64,000 nt of DNA from Planctomycetota bacterium (GTDB lineage: Bacteria > Planctomycetota > Phycisphaerae > Phycisphaerales > SM1A02), in NCBI GenBank assembly GCA_026386795.1, contig JAPLMU010000138.1, positions 18,575 through 82,574 on the forward strand, given 5' to 3'. Of the stretch, positions 37,323 to 49,600 are shown one piece after another (positions within the stretch are counted from its first letter, which is position 1; each line of letters starts with the position of its first letter). The translations under genes and the position numbers were made by a program. The notes under the pieces are model-generated. The model was not told the DNA's origin and ran no database searches. It saw only the letters and a program-made list of their open reading frames with translations.

Positions 37323-38996
37323 ATGAGAATTGCATACGGACCCTATTTCGCCAGCCTCGCGATCACTGCGGCGTCCTTACTTGTTCCGTGCGCACAGGCC
37401 GACACGCTTGCACTGCAGCCCCGTGCCGGCGACCCAATGCCCGGTCTCACCGCCACGCAACTTGAGCGGTTCCAACTCGGTCGAGTCCTCTATGCAACGC
37501 CGATTCCAGCCTCCGCGGGGATGGGACCAACCTTCAATAAGACCAACTGCCAGTCGTGCCACTCGAACCCGGTGGGCGGATGGGGCAACGCCAGCGTGAC
37601 CCACTTCGGTATTGTCGACAAGGGCTCGTTCAGGATGGTTCCCGGCGAAACACAAAGCCTCTTGCAAGAATTTGCCGTCAGCGAATTCTGCAGGGAGATC
37701 ATCCCGACGAGCGCCAACTTCACTGCCATCCGCATGACCAACTCCAGTATGGCCTTCGGCATGGTTGAGGCCGTTCCAGATGCAGCGATTGCACTCTTAG
37801 AAGATCCCAACGACGCGAACGGCGATGGAATATCTGGACGCATCCACTGGGTTCGACCACTTGAGGAAACCAATGGCAACAGTCCGTTGCGTGCTGGGCG
37901 CTTTGGTTGGAAGGCTCAAATTGCCACCGTTCTCAGTTTCTCCGGTGACGCCACTCGCAACGAGATGGGCATCACGAACCGCCTGATGATGGTTGAGAAC
38001 GCGCCGAACGGTGACACCGCCCGCCTTGCGCAGTGCGACCCAATGCCCGAGCCAGAAGATGTGAGCGACCAACAAGGATTCGCGTTCATTGATCGAGTCA
38101 CTCATTTCCAGCGGTATTTGGCGGTTCCCCCGCAGACTCCAAAGTCGGGAATGACTGGCGAGACAGTCTTCATCAATGTCGGCTGCGCCAAGTGCCATGT
38201 TCCAGAGTGGACAACTGCGAACACTCCGGGCCTTGAAGACGCCATTCGAAATAAGGTCATTCGACCCTATACCGATTTCATGCTCCATGACATGGGCTTG
38301 CAAGGCGATGGTGTTGCCGACGGATACGCATCCGAAACAGAACTGCGCACGCCAACTCTTTGGAACCTGCGCACCCGTGATCCCATGCTCCACAACGGCG
38401 TTGCTGCTGGCGGGCTGTTCTCCGATCGCGTGCGGGCGGCCATCGCACTGCACGGTCCATACGGCGAAGGTGCCGGAAGCGCCGACGCATTCGCGCAGTT
38501 GTCTGAACCAAACAAGGTGCTGCTCGTTTCATTCCTCAACTCGCTTGGGCGCGTGGAGTTTGACGACAACGGCGATGGTCACGTCGACATCATCGATTTC
38601 ATTGCCTTCAAGGCCGCGCTCGGCTCGAACAGCACACCGAACACGCCCAACGCTGTGCACGACATCAATCAGGACGGGACCATTTCGATGGCCGACTTTG
38701 CTTACTTCATGCAGGCCTACGAAGGTCCGAATGGTGATTGCAACGGCAACGGCGTGGCGGACCTCATCGACCTCTTGCAGGGAACCAGCGTTGATACCGA
38801 TCACAACGGTCTGCCTGACGAGTGCCTGCCCTGCCCGGCAGACCTCACTGGCGACCATGTTGTCAATGGCGCCGACCTCGGGCTATTGCTTGGAAGTTGG
38901 GGTCAATCCGATGTTCCAGCTGACCTGAACGCAGACGGCGCGGTCGGTGGAGCCGACCTTGGAATTCTGCTTGGAGCATGGGGCGCTTGTCCCTAA
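37323..38996 (+). CDS. Di-heme oxidoreductase-like c-type cytochrome with C-terminal dockerin-type repeats
   Basis: Signal peptide; CQSCH and CAKCH heme motifs; [18 protein letters not shown]...[24 protein letters not shown]. Confidence 0.85.
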   Translation: MRIAYGPYFASLAITAASLLVPCAQADTLALQPRAGDPMPGLTATQLERFQLGRVLYATPIPASAGMGPTFNKTNCQSCHSNPVGGWGNASVTHFGIVDKGSFRMVPGETQSLLQEFAVSEFCREIIPTSANFTAIRMTNSSMAFGMVEAVPDAAIALLEDPNDANGDGISGRIHWVRPLEETNGNSPLRAGRFGWKAQIATVLSFSGDATRNEMGITNRLMMVENAPNGDTARLAQCDPMPEPEDVSDQQGFAFIDRVTHFQRYLAVPPQTPKSGMTGETVFINVGCAKCHVPEWTTANTPGLEDAIRNKVIRPYTDFMLHDMGLQGDGVADGYASETELRTPTLWNLRTRDPMLHNGVAAGGLFSDRVRAAIALHGPYGEGAGSADAFAQLSEPNKVLLVSFLNSLGRVEFDDNGDGHVDIIDFIAFKAALGSNSTPNTPNAVHDINQDGTISMADFAYFMQAYEGPNGDCNGNGVADLIDLLQGTSVDTDHNGLPDECLPCPADLTGDHVVNGADLGLLLGSWGQSDVPADLNADGAVGGADLGILLGAWGACP

Positions 38997-39101
38997 CCCT
39001 AAGTTGCATACTGAAGTAGCCGAATTTGCATTGCCACTGACTGAGTAGAGTTTGAATACGCCACGAGTGACCGCTTCTTGCTACCGACCTTTAAGGACCC
39101 C

Positions 39102-41648
39102 ATGCGACTTTATACGCGTCCACAAACGATCCTCGCCATCACCTCCGCGCTCGCGCTGACTGGCGCAGTTGCTGCACAGAACTGGGTGAACCTTTCTAAT
39201 CAGACCAGCACTCGTCTGGTGGCCGCTGCATCACTCATCGGAGCGGACAATCTAGAGAAGGACTTTGCGTGGGGCGACCTTGACCGCGATGGCGACATTG
39301 ATTTGGTCTGCGTCCGCAAGTTCCCTGGCAGTATTCAGGGTGGCGCGCGCAACCTGCTCCTTATGAATGAAGGCGGCATTCTGACTGATCGGACCGCGGA
39401 GTACGGACAGGCCAGCGACATCAGTGGCTACGCGGGGCTCTTGGATCCCACCAATGATCGCGATGTGGAAGTGGTGGACATCAATAACGATGGCTGGCTC
39501 GACATTCTCACCGCCACCACCATGAGCGACAATGTCAACAGCGTTCTTGGACAGCCACGCGCTTACATCAACCTCGGTAACGATGCCTCTGGCCATTGGC
39601 TCGGCTTTCGCTTTGAGGTTGATCGCATTCCCACCCTCTTCGCGCGCGGCGGCGCAGCGGCCAACCCGCGCTTCTGCGACATGGCGGTTGCCGACTACAA
39701 CGGCGACGGCTACGTGGACATCTTCTATACCGACTACGACACTCCGGAAACCTCTGGCACCCTGTGCTACGACCTGAACGGAGATGGCGATACGCTCGAT
39801 GCCGGTGAGTGTCAGCAAAGCCCGGCGGAAAATCCTGCGAACGATTACGACAACAAACTGCTCCTTAATTTCGGTGCTGCGAATCCGGGCGTCTTCTACG
39901 ACGCCACTACCACCGTCCTCAGTGCCGCACAGATCAACTCCGGGTTTGGAAACATGGCCGTTGCTGGGGATTTCAACGGCGATGGACGCCAGGACATCGT
40001 CCGCATCAACACACTCACGAGCGGTCAGGCTGTCAGCGTTTACACCAAGAATGCCACCGGCTCGGGGTTCGCACTGAAAGACATCGCCACTGGCCAGCCC
40101 TACCACGGCGACAAGGCCGACCTCAACGGCGACGGACGACTCGATTTGGTAATCGTTGATGACGGTCAAGACAAGTACCTGATCAACACTGGTAATGATG
40201 CCACCGGGCAACCGAATTTCACCAGTTACACCATTGCGGACAGTCTCAGTGAGTTCGGCAACAGCACACAGGTTGGCGACCTTGACAAAGACGGTCGACC
40301 TGATGCCATCATCACCGATGTTGACGCCGACCTTGGACCATTCTGCCCGCAGACCACTGGCGCTGCGCACTCGCGTCGGACACACATCTACCGCAACATC
40401 TACAGCGGATCGCCTTCCGGGATTCTGCATGAACTCACGCCGCTCGTCATCCCAGCGTCTGAACTTGATTGGTGGACGGATGTGGCGATCTTTGACATCA
40501 ACGGCGATACCTGGCCGGATCTTGTTGCAGGAACCTGCACCGGTCTTGTCGTCTACATGAATGTTCCACCAATGAACATCACGTTCGCCTACCCGGACGG
40601 CCTGCCCACAACGGCAGCACCAGGCATGGCGAAGTCCTTCCGAGTGCAGGAAGCTGTTGCTGGCGGAACGGTGATTGCGAACTCCACGCGGCTTATGTGG
40701 TCAGTGGATGGCGGTGCGTTCCAATCCGCGGTTCTACCCTCGGTGGGAACGAACCTGTTCCAGGCAACGCTGCCTGCTTTCCAGTGCGGCCAAAGCGTCC
40801 GCTACTACGTGACGGCAACGATCGACAGCGGGATCACCTTTAGTGACCCAACAACCGCACCGGCGCAAACTGATGGCCTCTCCGTGGAGAGCGGCAATAC
40901 AACTCCCTATTCCAATGACATGGAAGCGATCACATCGGACTGGACCGTGATCAATGAGGGCGGACTCACCACCGGCGGCTGGGAAGTTGCGACCCCGATC
41001 GGAACAACGAGCGGCATCTACGCCTCGGCTCCCGCGAGTGATGCGAGCACTATTGGAACCAAGGCATGGGTGACGCAGAACGGTCTTGCTGGTGGTGCTT
41101 CTACCACCGCCGATGTTGATACCGGCACCACTCGACTGCTGAGCCCGGTGTTCGACTTGTCGACAGCCATCAATGCCAACGTCACCTACTCGCGCTGGTA
41201 CTTCTGCAGCGATGCACCGCCAGCTGGGTCAACGCCCGCTGAAGTGGACACTCTGTTTGCAGAGATCAGTGCCGACGGCGGAACAACATGGCTGCGACTT
41301 GAGAACGTCTCCACTTACCCAACCCCCAATGCTTGGACTCGAGTGAATTTCTCACTCCGCGGCATCGTGCCGGCGCTGACTTCAACGATGCGCTTCCGCT
41401 TCTCGATTTCCGATTCACCGGACAACTCAACCACCGAAGCTGGTATTGATGATTTCTCAATTTCCGCAGTGGTTTGCGTCAATCCGTGCATGGGCGACCT
41501 TGATGGCAACCACGTGGTCAATGGCGCAGACCTAGGCATGCTGCTCGCTGGTTGGGGCGCCGGCGGAATCGGTGACCTTGATGGCAACGGCGCGATTAAC
41601 GGCGCGGATCTAGGACTACTGCTTGCCGCATGGGGAGCATGCCCGTAA
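39102..41648 (+). CDS. Secreted FG-GAP repeat protein with C-terminal dockerin-type repeats
   Basis: Signal peptide; GDLDRDGDIDLVCV, DYNGDGYVDIFYTD repeats; C-terminal [22 protein letters not shown]...[25 protein letters not shown]. Confidence 0.85.
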   Translation: MRLYTRPQTILAITSALALTGAVAAQNWVNLSNQTSTRLVAAASLIGADNLEKDFAWGDLDRDGDIDLVCVRKFPGSIQGGARNLLLMNEGGILTDRTAEYGQASDISGYAGLLDPTNDRDVEVVDINNDGWLDILTATTMSDNVNSVLGQPRAYINLGNDASGHWLGFRFEVDRIPTLFARGGAAANPRFCDMAVADYNGDGYVDIFYTDYDTPETSGTLCYDLNGDGDTLDAGECQQSPAENPANDYDNKLLLNFGAANPGVFYDATTTVLSAAQINSGFGNMAVAGDFNGDGRQDIVRINTLTSGQAVSVYTKNATGSGFALKDIATGQPYHGDKADLNGDGRLDLVIVDDGQDKYLINTGNDATGQPNFTSYTIADSLSEFGNSTQVGDLDKDGRPDAIITDVDADLGPFCPQTTGAAHSRRTHIYRNIYSGSPSGILHELTPLVIPASELDWWTDVAIFDINGDTWPDLVAGTCTGLVVYMNVPPMNITFAYPDGLPTTAAPGMAKSFRVQEAVAGGTVIANSTRLMWSVDGGAFQSAVLPSVGTNLFQATLPAFQCGQSVRYYVTATIDSGITFSDPTTAPAQTDGLSVESGNTTPYSNDMEAITSDWTVINEGGLTTGGWEVATPIGTTSGIYASAPASDASTIGTKAWVTQNGLAGGASTTADVDTGTTRLLSPVFDLSTAINANVTYSRWYFCSDAPPAGSTPAEVDTLFAEISADGGTTWLRLENVSTYPTPNAWTRVNFSLRGIVPALTSTMRFRFSISDSPDNSTTEAGIDDFSISAVVCVNPCMGDLDGNHVVNGADLGMLLAGWGAGGIGDLDGNGAINGADLGLLLAAWGACP

Positions 41649-41718
41649 CTGAGCAACGGTCCGTTGTAAAGCCCGCGTCTTCGCTCTGAACTGACCGTTG
41701 TCGCCGACGAACAGTCAT

Positions 41719-43605
41719 TCACCGCGAAATGATGGTGCGCGAGCCTTCATCAGCGCGCCGAATCATGGTGGTGGTCTGTTGCCCATCCGGCCACCGTATT
41801 TCGCATGCAGTGATGTGCGCTTCGCCAATTCCAAAGTAAACCCGCGGCGGTACCTGCGAGAGGTATGACCGTGTTGGCATCACCGTGCGCCGCAGCGTGA
41901 GACCGTTGTCAAGCCGAAGCGTCACCTGCGCACCGATCGCATCGCGATTGCCCGCGTGGAGCGAGTCCACGAGCACGCATTCGATATGCCCGCCCTGCTT
42001 CGTTGCATTGCGGACCACGAGCGGTGCGCCGCTGACTGCACCGATGACGATGTCAAGAGCGCCGTCGTTATCCAAGTCCCCCCAGGCGAGACCGCGACCA
42101 ACGACTGGTGTCGCCAGGGCGCCGAGTAACGCACTGGGAACTTCGGCAAATGTTGCGCCGGATTGACCCGCGCGGTTCCAGAACACCTGCGCCGCCTGCG
42201 TATAGCGCTGCGTCGGCTGAACATCCGCGATGCGCTCCTCAATATGACCGTTTGCAAGGACGAGGTCTTCCCAACCATCGGAATTTAAGTCGACAAAGGC
42301 AACGCCGAAGGTGAGTGCCCGACGGGTTGCAGCGGAAATGCCGTCGACAATTGCATCATCGGCAAATCGACCGTCTCCTGCGGTGACATACAGACTGCAT
42401 GGCTCGTTGGCGAAGTTTCCTACAGCGATCGCGAGTGCGGCATCGTTCCGAAGGTGCGCCGCATCACAACCCATCGCTCCAGTCGCCGCACCGTTGCGAT
42501 CGAATGCAACTCCCGCCGATACGCCGCGCTCTTCAAAGAGGCCGTGGCCGTCATTGATAAACAGAAAGTTCTGCACTGAGTCATTCGCAACAAAGAGATC
42601 CAAATCACCGTCGCCGTCGCAGTCGTCAATCACGAAACCGAGCGCCTTCGCCATCGGTTGACTCGTTGAACGATTGCGCACGCGAAGTCCGTGCTCGACG
42701 GTGCGATCAGCAAAGTGCATCGGGCTGACTTGCTCCATGACGACAAGATCTGTGCCTGCAAATCCAGTCGGCGCGCCGTATGCGCGGCCAAGACCGGTGA
42801 GTGTGTAGTTGACGTTCAAATCAAGCTCTTTGGACCACTCAACGTAACGACCGAGTACGAGGTCAAGATCGCCGTCCTGATCAAAGTCAGCGAATCCGGC
42901 CGCGGTGGTCCATCCGTTGAGAGCGGCAAACCCAGCTTCCGTAGTGGCATCGCGCCACCGCGTTACCGTGCCGGGCGCGGAGTGCTCCGCCACGAAGAAT
43001 CGCACTCCACCAACGCCGGTTGCCAGGATTTCAGGGCGACCATCGCCATCAAGATCGGCGAGCGCGATACCCATGCCTTGCCATGGCTGCTCCAGTCCGG
43101 TGTTGAGCGCGCGGACGAAGCCGGGACCAGCGCTCGCTGTCTGCAGTTGATTCAGAAAGACCGCAATCCCCTGACCGCGCTGCGACCCGGCAGCGGCGCC
43201 GGGCCAGGCGTCGCCATCCGGAATGATGACGTCTAAGTCGCCGTCGCCATCCACATCCCAGATCGCCACCCCGCCGCCCATGGTTTCCGGAAGAAGGCGC
43301 TCGCCCGCCGCACCTGTGACGCGCTGAAAGTCGATCCCCCAACCGTCGCTCGACGCGCCGGAACGATCCTGGAAGGCGAGCGCGGCCGCGGCGGTGGAAC
43401 CGAGCGTCGGCGCAAGCACGGCGGGACCAACAGGAAGAGGAGCCACCGGCGGCGCGGGCAGAACGGCGCGTGACCAGTGCCGCCATACCACAACCCCCGC
43501 AGTAACGACCCCAACCACTGCGATCGACGCCCAGAATGCCAGACCAATGATGCGGTCATCCGGTGGCAGCTCTGCTGAACCATCGCCGCCTAGCGGAGCC
43601 GTCAT
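41719..43605 (-). CDS. Membrane-anchored CRTAC1/ASPIC-UnbV beta-propeller protein
   Basis: N-terminal TM; FG-GAP repeats; C-terminal NRDAIGAQVTLRLDNG...YFGIGEAHITACEIRWPDGQ ASPIC motif. Confidence 0.88.
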   Translation of the reverse strand: MTAPLGGDGSAELPPDDRIIGLAFWASIAVVGVVTAGVVVWRHWSRAVLPAPPVAPLPVGPAVLAPTLGSTAAAALAFQDRSGASSDGWGIDFQRVTGAAGERLLPETMGGGVAIWDVDGDGDLDVIIPDGDAWPGAAAGSQRGQGIAVFLNQLQTASAGPGFVRALNTGLEQPWQGMGIALADLDGDGRPEILATGVGGVRFFVAEHSAPGTVTRWRDATTEAGFAALNGWTTAAGFADFDQDGDLDLVLGRYVEWSKELDLNVNYTLTGLGRAYGAPTGFAGTDLVVMEQVSPMHFADRTVEHGLRVRNRSTSQPMAKALGFVIDDCDGDGDLDLFVANDSVQNFLFINDGHGLFEERGVSAGVAFDRNGAATGAMGCDAAHLRNDAALAIAVGNFANEPCSLYVTAGDGRFADDAIVDGISAATRRALTFGVAFVDLNSDGWEDLVLANGHIEERIADVQPTQRYTQAAQVFWNRAGQSGATFAEVPSALLGALATPVVGRGLAWGDLDNDGALDIVIGAVSGAPLVVRNATKQGGHIECVLVDSLHAGNRDAIGAQVTLRLDNGLTLRRTVMPTRSYLSQVPPRVYFGIGEAHITACEIRWPDGQQTTTMIRRADEGSRTIISR

Positions 43606-46538
43606 CGCGCGGCCTTCGCTGCGGGGGCGGGCGACGGCGCGGGACGATCGGTGCCGCGTTCAATGGGAGCAGGCACCCCTGCCGAAATGCCAGGCGCCCC
43701 AGATCGCTGCAAGTCGTACACCGCGGCGGGTTCCGCGGCATGATTCGCCGCCGCATCACGGGCTCGGGCCAGATTCACGGCGCGGTCACGCGCGTTGTCA
43801 TCCGGGCGATAGCGCTCGTACGCGGTACGCGCCTCAGCCGCACGTTCAGTGTCGCCGCTTGCTTCGAACGCCTGCATGCGGATGTACCACGATTGAAATC
43901 GCTGCGAGTCAAGTGCAAGTGCTCGATCAGTCAGAGCGATCGCTTCCGCATACAGCGCAGCGCGCCGACTGGCATCGCTCGGCTCGCGCAACTGACGAGC
44001 GCGCTCAAGGCATGCACTCGCCGAGTCTGTGAGCACACGATCATCACGCGAGAAATCAAAGCCGCGCGCGTGCGCCTCGGTGAACGCCGTTGCGGAGACT
44101 GTGCGGAATCCTTCGATGGCGCGGTCGTACTGACCCTGCTGCATATCAACGACGGCACTCCAATAAGCAACCGACCACGGCAACTCACCCGGGTGTTTCT
44201 CTGCCGCGGTCCGCAGGTATGAAGCCGCTTCGTCAAGTCGGCCATCGCGCAAGGCGACGCGCGCCCTGCCGAGCCAACCTTCCACGTGCCCCGCCGCTGC
44301 TACTTCTGCGAAGGCCTCATCCGCTTGCGCCCACTGCCCCTTTCCGGCCGCGCGGTCTGCCACACGAAAGCGCGCAATTCCAGCATCAAACCAGCGTTCC
44401 CAAGCAGGAATCGGCGGAGAGGCTGCGGGAGCGGCCGGCATGACGGGCGCAGCGACCGCCGACACCGCGCCGACGGAATCAAAAACAACTCGATCCGTTG
44501 CGAGCGTCATGACCGGCAGATTGTTGCTGAAGTCGGCGCCGTAAACATAGCGCATGTACTTCGTATCAAACTTTCGATAGCGAACGGCGGCATCAACCGT
44601 GATTGGACCGCGCACATCCGCAGGCACCGTGAATGCATAGCGCGTGAGGTCTGCGGCTCCAGGTGGAATCTGCTGGTTGTAGAGCGGCACAAAAATATCC
44701 TGCGGGTTGCGGCGGTCAATGCGATTGCCATCACGGTCAAGCATGTAGACGTTAAAGAACTTGCTCCACGGATCCACACTGTTGCCACCGTCGCCCGCGT
44801 TGCTTCCACTACCACTCATCGCGCCAGAGCGAGCAATCACTCGATCGCCCGCGCACACCGTGACATCAAGCCATATTTCGTTGCTGTCCACTGTTCCTTG
44901 CGTGTACTCATGGCCGAGCGCGCCGAGCGTACGCACGATCACTTCCAACAGGTAGCGTTTACCGGCAAGCAGTGACGGCGCGGAATCACCAAGAAGCGGC
45001 GTGATCGCCCCGTCAGGGTTTCCATCAGCACGCAACGCAAAGATGTCCAGACGCAACACGCCGCGATTGAATGCCTCGGTGGTCGCCCGAGCGCCCTCCG
45101 GATCCGGAAGACCGCTCAGCGCGGGAGTTGCGGTATTTGCACCTACAAACAGGTGATCTCGCAAGCGCAACTCTCCGTCGGGGCCGCGCGGCTTGGCGCC
45201 GAGATCCGTGCTTGCCACTTCGGGCATATGACAGCCGTTGCAGTTGGCGGCGGGCTCCTTGGGCCAGTACCAACCTTGAACACCGTGACCGCTGCGATTC
45301 GAAAGCCGCCACGAGTCATAGTGATTCTGCCCCGGCATCCACTTGTAGTCATTCAGCTCCTCTGGCAGGAACACTTTGTGACAGGTGCTACAAAATTCTG
45401 CGCTGCGATGCACCGAAGGCTTGAGAAATGTTTGCTTGTGAAACGCCGGCTTCGCTTTCACCAGCTGCCGATTCGTCCATGCCAACAGTGGCGAGTCGCT
45501 TCCCGCGAACGGGTACTGCGGACTCTCTTCAATAATGTAATCAGCGTTGCCACGCGTTGAATTGACCGCAACAATCGAATGGCACGAGGTGCAAGTGATG
45601 CTTGCCGCACCCATCGGATCCTTGGAAACGTCGTAATGCGGATCATCGAATCGAGCGTCCTCGAATGCGCCGCTGAAGAACGGCACGGGGTCATGACAGC
45701 CCGCACAGAAGCGCGCATCATTCACTGAACCCTCGCGCTCAAAGGCACGACGCCGCGTTTCACGCACGCTGAACGCGTACATCGGATTGTTGAAACTGCT
45801 AGCGGCATGCGCACTGTGCGCCCACGATCGGTACGCATCGGGGTGGCAAGAAATGCAATAATCGTTCTGAGAAAGTGAAGATTCCGGGATGAACGCACCG
45901 TTCGCGGTACGCGCCAAACTTGGCTCGTAGTACGCCGCGCCATCCTTTGGAGTTGGTCGCGGACGCGAGGCATCGAAGCGGTGCCACACATCAAATCCAC
46001 CCACCATGAGAAGTGATGCTGCGGCAACCGCGAATCCAGTGCGCCATCGAATACGACGACCAGCGAGGCGATGCAACACGAATCCCCACACCACTACCAG
46101 CGGCGCTGCAATGTGCATCCAATACGCGCCGCTCCGTACGCCGGGCTCACGAAGCTCCGCGACTACGCCGGCAACATCCACGCGCGTCAGGATGATTCCC
46201 GTTGCAAGCGTGATGATTGCTGCAATGAATGTGACGTTCCCCATGCGGACCGCGCGCCGGTTGGGATGGTTATGCGAGCGCTTCCAGTGCCACGCGCCGA
46301 ACGCGATCGCCGGCAGCGTGATAGCGAGCCCGAGCACCAAGTGGCCAAGGAACATCCATAGATAGAAAGAATTCTGTCGCTGCTCGCTGGTGATCCACTC
46401 CGTGAGCGTCACGCCACCGAGATAAACGGAATTGATGGCGAGGAGCGCAAAGAGCACCAGCGTCGCAAGCAAGAGCGTGCGCATGCGCGGCGTGACAACA
46501 CCGCCGGGCGGAATGAGTCTGGGGCGAGGTTCAGCCAT
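43602..46538 (-). CDS. Membrane-anchored pentaheme c-type cytochrome with TPR C-terminus
   Basis: N-terminal His-containing TM bundle; five CxxCH: CISCH, CAGCH, CTSCH, CSTCH, CNGCH; C-terminal TPR-like helices. Confidence 0.85.
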   Translation of the reverse strand: MAEPRPRLIPPGGVVTPRMRTLLLATLVLFALLAINSVYLGGVTLTEWITSEQRQNSFYLWMFLGHLVLGLAITLPAIAFGAWHWKRSHNHPNRRAVRMGNVTFIAAIITLATGIILTRVDVAGVVAELREPGVRSGAYWMHIAAPLVVVWGFVLHRLAGRRIRWRTGFAVAAASLLMVGGFDVWHRFDASRPRPTPKDGAAYYEPSLARTANGAFIPESSLSQNDYCISCHPDAYRSWAHSAHAASSFNNPMYAFSVRETRRRAFEREGSVNDARFCAGCHDPVPFFSGAFEDARFDDPHYDVSKDPMGAASITCTSCHSIVAVNSTRGNADYIIEESPQYPFAGSDSPLLAWTNRQLVKAKPAFHKQTFLKPSVHRSAEFCSTCHKVFLPEELNDYKWMPGQNHYDSWRLSNRSGHGVQGWYWPKEPAANCNGCHMPEVASTDLGAKPRGPDGELRLRDHLFVGANTATPALSGLPDPEGARATTEAFNRGVLRLDIFALRADGNPDGAITPLLGDSAPSLLAGKRYLLEVIVRTLGALGHEYTQGTVDSNEIWLDVTVCAGDRVIARSGAMSGSGSNAGDGGNSVDPWSKFFNVYMLDRDGNRIDRRNPQDIFVPLYNQQIPPGAADLTRYAFTVPADVRGPITVDAAVRYRKFDTKYMRYVYGADFSNNLPVMTLATDRVVFDSVGAVSAVAAPVMPAAPAASPPIPAWERWFDAGIARFRVADRAAGKGQWAQADEAFAEVAAAGHVEGWLGRARVALRDGRLDEAASYLRTAAEKHPGELPWSVAYWSAVVDMQQGQYDRAIEGFRTVSATAFTEAHARGFDFSRDDRVLTDSASACLERARQLREPSDASRRAALYAEAIALTDRALALDSQRFQSWYIRMQAFEASGDTERAAEARTAYERYRPDDNARDRAVNLARARDAAANHAAEPAAVYDLQRSGAPGISAGVPAPIERGTDRPAPSPAPAAKAAR

Positions 46539-46682
46539 GCAAAGGAGCGAGTCTGGGAGCAGCGAGAAGGTTTCGCCGTCAGCGCGATGATCGAGGCGAG
46601 GAAGGCACCGCCAGCACAGCGTGCCGCGTATCCCTGCAGTCTAGGCGTGGAGAACCGGGCGTTCGAGCCTGAAATGGATGCT

Positions 46683-49600
46683 TCAGCGACCGCCGGCCCA
46701 ACGCACATTGAACTGCGCGTGCAGGGCATCGCGGGCGGGCGTGGTGCCCTTTCCATCACGGAGCGGAAGCGGACCGAGCGTGGCGCCGTCGCCGGTGAGC
46801 ATGTCCATGTCCTTGCACCAACCGTCAACTTCAAGCACCCACGTACGGCTTACCCCCGGCGCTGGATTCGGGGTGCGAGCGGCATCGAAGCGCAATTGCA
46901 CTTCCTCGCCGGCGGCAAAGATGGCCACTGCATCGTCGGTAGCGGCAAGGAGTGGAGTGCACTCGCCAAACTGCGTGTACATACCGGGCTGCTTGCGGCA
47001 ATCCCAAAGCGGAGCGCGGCGCGCATAGTCGTAATCGGGTCGCCGTTGCGGATGCGGAATACGAGCAGCGAAGCCAGCGTCGACCACGGCTGCAGAGAGA
47101 AGCGGAGCTTCAATGCGCCGCGCTTGCGCGCATGGCTCAAACCACGCGAGCTCAACTTTATCGACGTAGATCTCCATCGTGGTACGCAAGCGAAGCGCCG
47201 TGCATCCTGGCGGCAATGCGCTGCGTGGCACCGGGAATACTGCGCGGCGCGGCATACCAGCTGGGTAGCCATACTCCGCAACCACGGTCTTCCATGCACC
47301 CGTCGCCGGGTCGCGCGCCTCCATGGAAAGCGCTTGATACGCAGCGGATGCCTGCCACATGGCGAATCCGGTGGATGAATACGGATACTCAACCCAACCG
47401 TCAACAAGGAGAGCCGGATCACCAGGGTGTGCATCGAGCGCATCTGCAAACTCGAGCGTAAGAACCGCTTCCTTACCAAGGCGCCCAATGAAGCGCGGAT
47501 CCGCTTCGCCAAAGTGAGCGGCCACACCGTCACGCTCTGCAATTGCTTTCGCCTGGTTTGATTCAGCCGCCCCGCCGACAGCAACCGTTGCGCGCACGGG
47601 CTGGGCGGCCGTCCGGAAGAAGCACGCATCGCCGGTGGGCGGTGCTCCGTTGATTCCCATGCGTTCGTCAAGCGTTACCTGCCAACCAGCTGGGACATCC
47701 CAGGCAACCAATCGCGCGGCGTCCAAGTAGCACGCCTCCTCCATCGGCTCCGCAAGACGAATCTGGTACGCGCCGTCCTTTGCAGCGAGCGCGTCACTGC
47801 CGCCGAGCGCCACGCGTTCCCATGGTCGCGACGGGGGGTAAACAGCGCGCAGCGAACCGTCGGAAGAACGCTCAATTCCTGCCAAATATCCGATACCACC
47901 GACGCCCAAGCAGTCGGTGACAAAGGCATGCGTGTGCCCATTCCAAGCAAAGATCACTGGGCAACTGGAAATCTGCCGCTGCGTCTCAACGATGGTTCGC
48001 GAGCCGGCAGCAATACCCAACTCCGTCTGGGTAACCGCGTCCGGCCAATCGATGGCCACAAAGTCTGCTCGCTCTGCATCTCCAAGTCCAACTGCAATCG
48101 GTTCGAGCGCCTGCGAGTTGCCGCCGCCGCGCGCAGGCAGCGCGTCGCGCGCCACCCACTCGCCTGCGATACGTGCATCCATGCGCGTTCCAATCCCGCT
48201 TGAATTGCTGCGCATCTGCTGCGATGGATCGATGCGACCACGGAACGAGAGCGCCGCGTAGGACCATCGTCCACTACCCGGCGCCATCCAACGCGCCGGA
48301 CCACCTGCCGCCACAGCAGGTGCCACGGCAACGGGACCGCGCGCGTCAATCGTTGCAAACTCCGCACCGGCTGGCACGCCAGTCATGCGTTCAAGTAGAC
48401 CGCCGTGCGCGTCAAGAATGGCGAGCGCAGCACTTGCTGGCGCGGGTATCACCGGAATTGGGCTCGTAGGAATCGGGCTGATGGGGGCGTCATTCTCAAG
48501 CACCACGATGTTCGGATGCCCACTTCCGGAAAGATCCGTCACCCAGAGGGCGCTGGCATTGGTAACCGGAGTGCGCGGACCAGCGGTCCACTTTCCTGCG
48601 GACGATTCCCAAAGTTGCATCGCGTCATGGGTACCGCCACCGGAGCCGCCAACAAGTGTGGCGATTGCAGCGTGGCCGTCTTCATTACGCCGGAAGGCAA
48701 CCACAGCGCCGGGACCCGATGATTCGAATGCCCCCAAATTCGGCTCACGCGACCACGCCCACAGGCGGTCGTTACTCCACGCCTGCGCTGCGGATCCACC
48801 GGCAGACCAAAGTAGAAGATCAAGATCACCATCGTTATCAAGATCCGCGGCAGTGGCATGGGCGGATGACAGCGCTCCAGGAATCAGTCGTCGCTCCCAT
48901 GCGATGGGCTCCACCGCGCCCGCTCGACCAAGGTTCCATAGCACTCCGGTTCCGGTTGCATTGGTGAACACTAAGTCCAAGTCGCCGTCATGATCGAGAT
49001 CCGCGCACAATGCAATGTCATCGCCGGGTTCAGTCACGCCTGCGAATGTCCAACCGCGCCAAATACCAGATGCCGTCTGCTGCGCCCATCCAACCCACAT
49101 CCCGCCACCAATGATTCGCGTCGCGGCATCAACGCGGCCAAAGACCACATCGGTTCGTCCGTCGTTGTCAAGATCGCCCCAGAATTGCCGGCCGCGGCGG
49201 AATGCATCAGTGGTGAATTGATCCATCTTCCAGCGACCATCCGCTGTGCTGTGCACGAGCCGTCGCTCGACGCGTGACTCTTCAACGAAATCGATTTGTG
49301 CCACGAAATCAAGGGTCCCGTCGCCATCAAGATCAGCAGCCGGCAGCAATGCCACCACTATTCCAGGCGCGGGCGGCACTCCATCAATGGGCATGGCTTC
49401 CAAATTCGCCAAGATCGGACCGGAGTGGCGAGCCAGTTCGCGCGGCGCGGATTCGGGAAGTACCGCCTCGCCAAGCGAACCCATGCGCGTGTACTTGAAC
49501 TCCGCAAGATGGCTGCGCGGATTGTCAGCAAGGCGCTGGAAGGTCTCGAGCGCGGCTGCAGACTCCGCGGTATGTCCGAGCCGACCCTGCACGCGCTGCA

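Noticed and set aside
39252-40430. 392-aa minus-strand ORF
   Set aside because: Antisense of FG-GAP coding sequence; repeated acidic codons read in reverse give a long open frame
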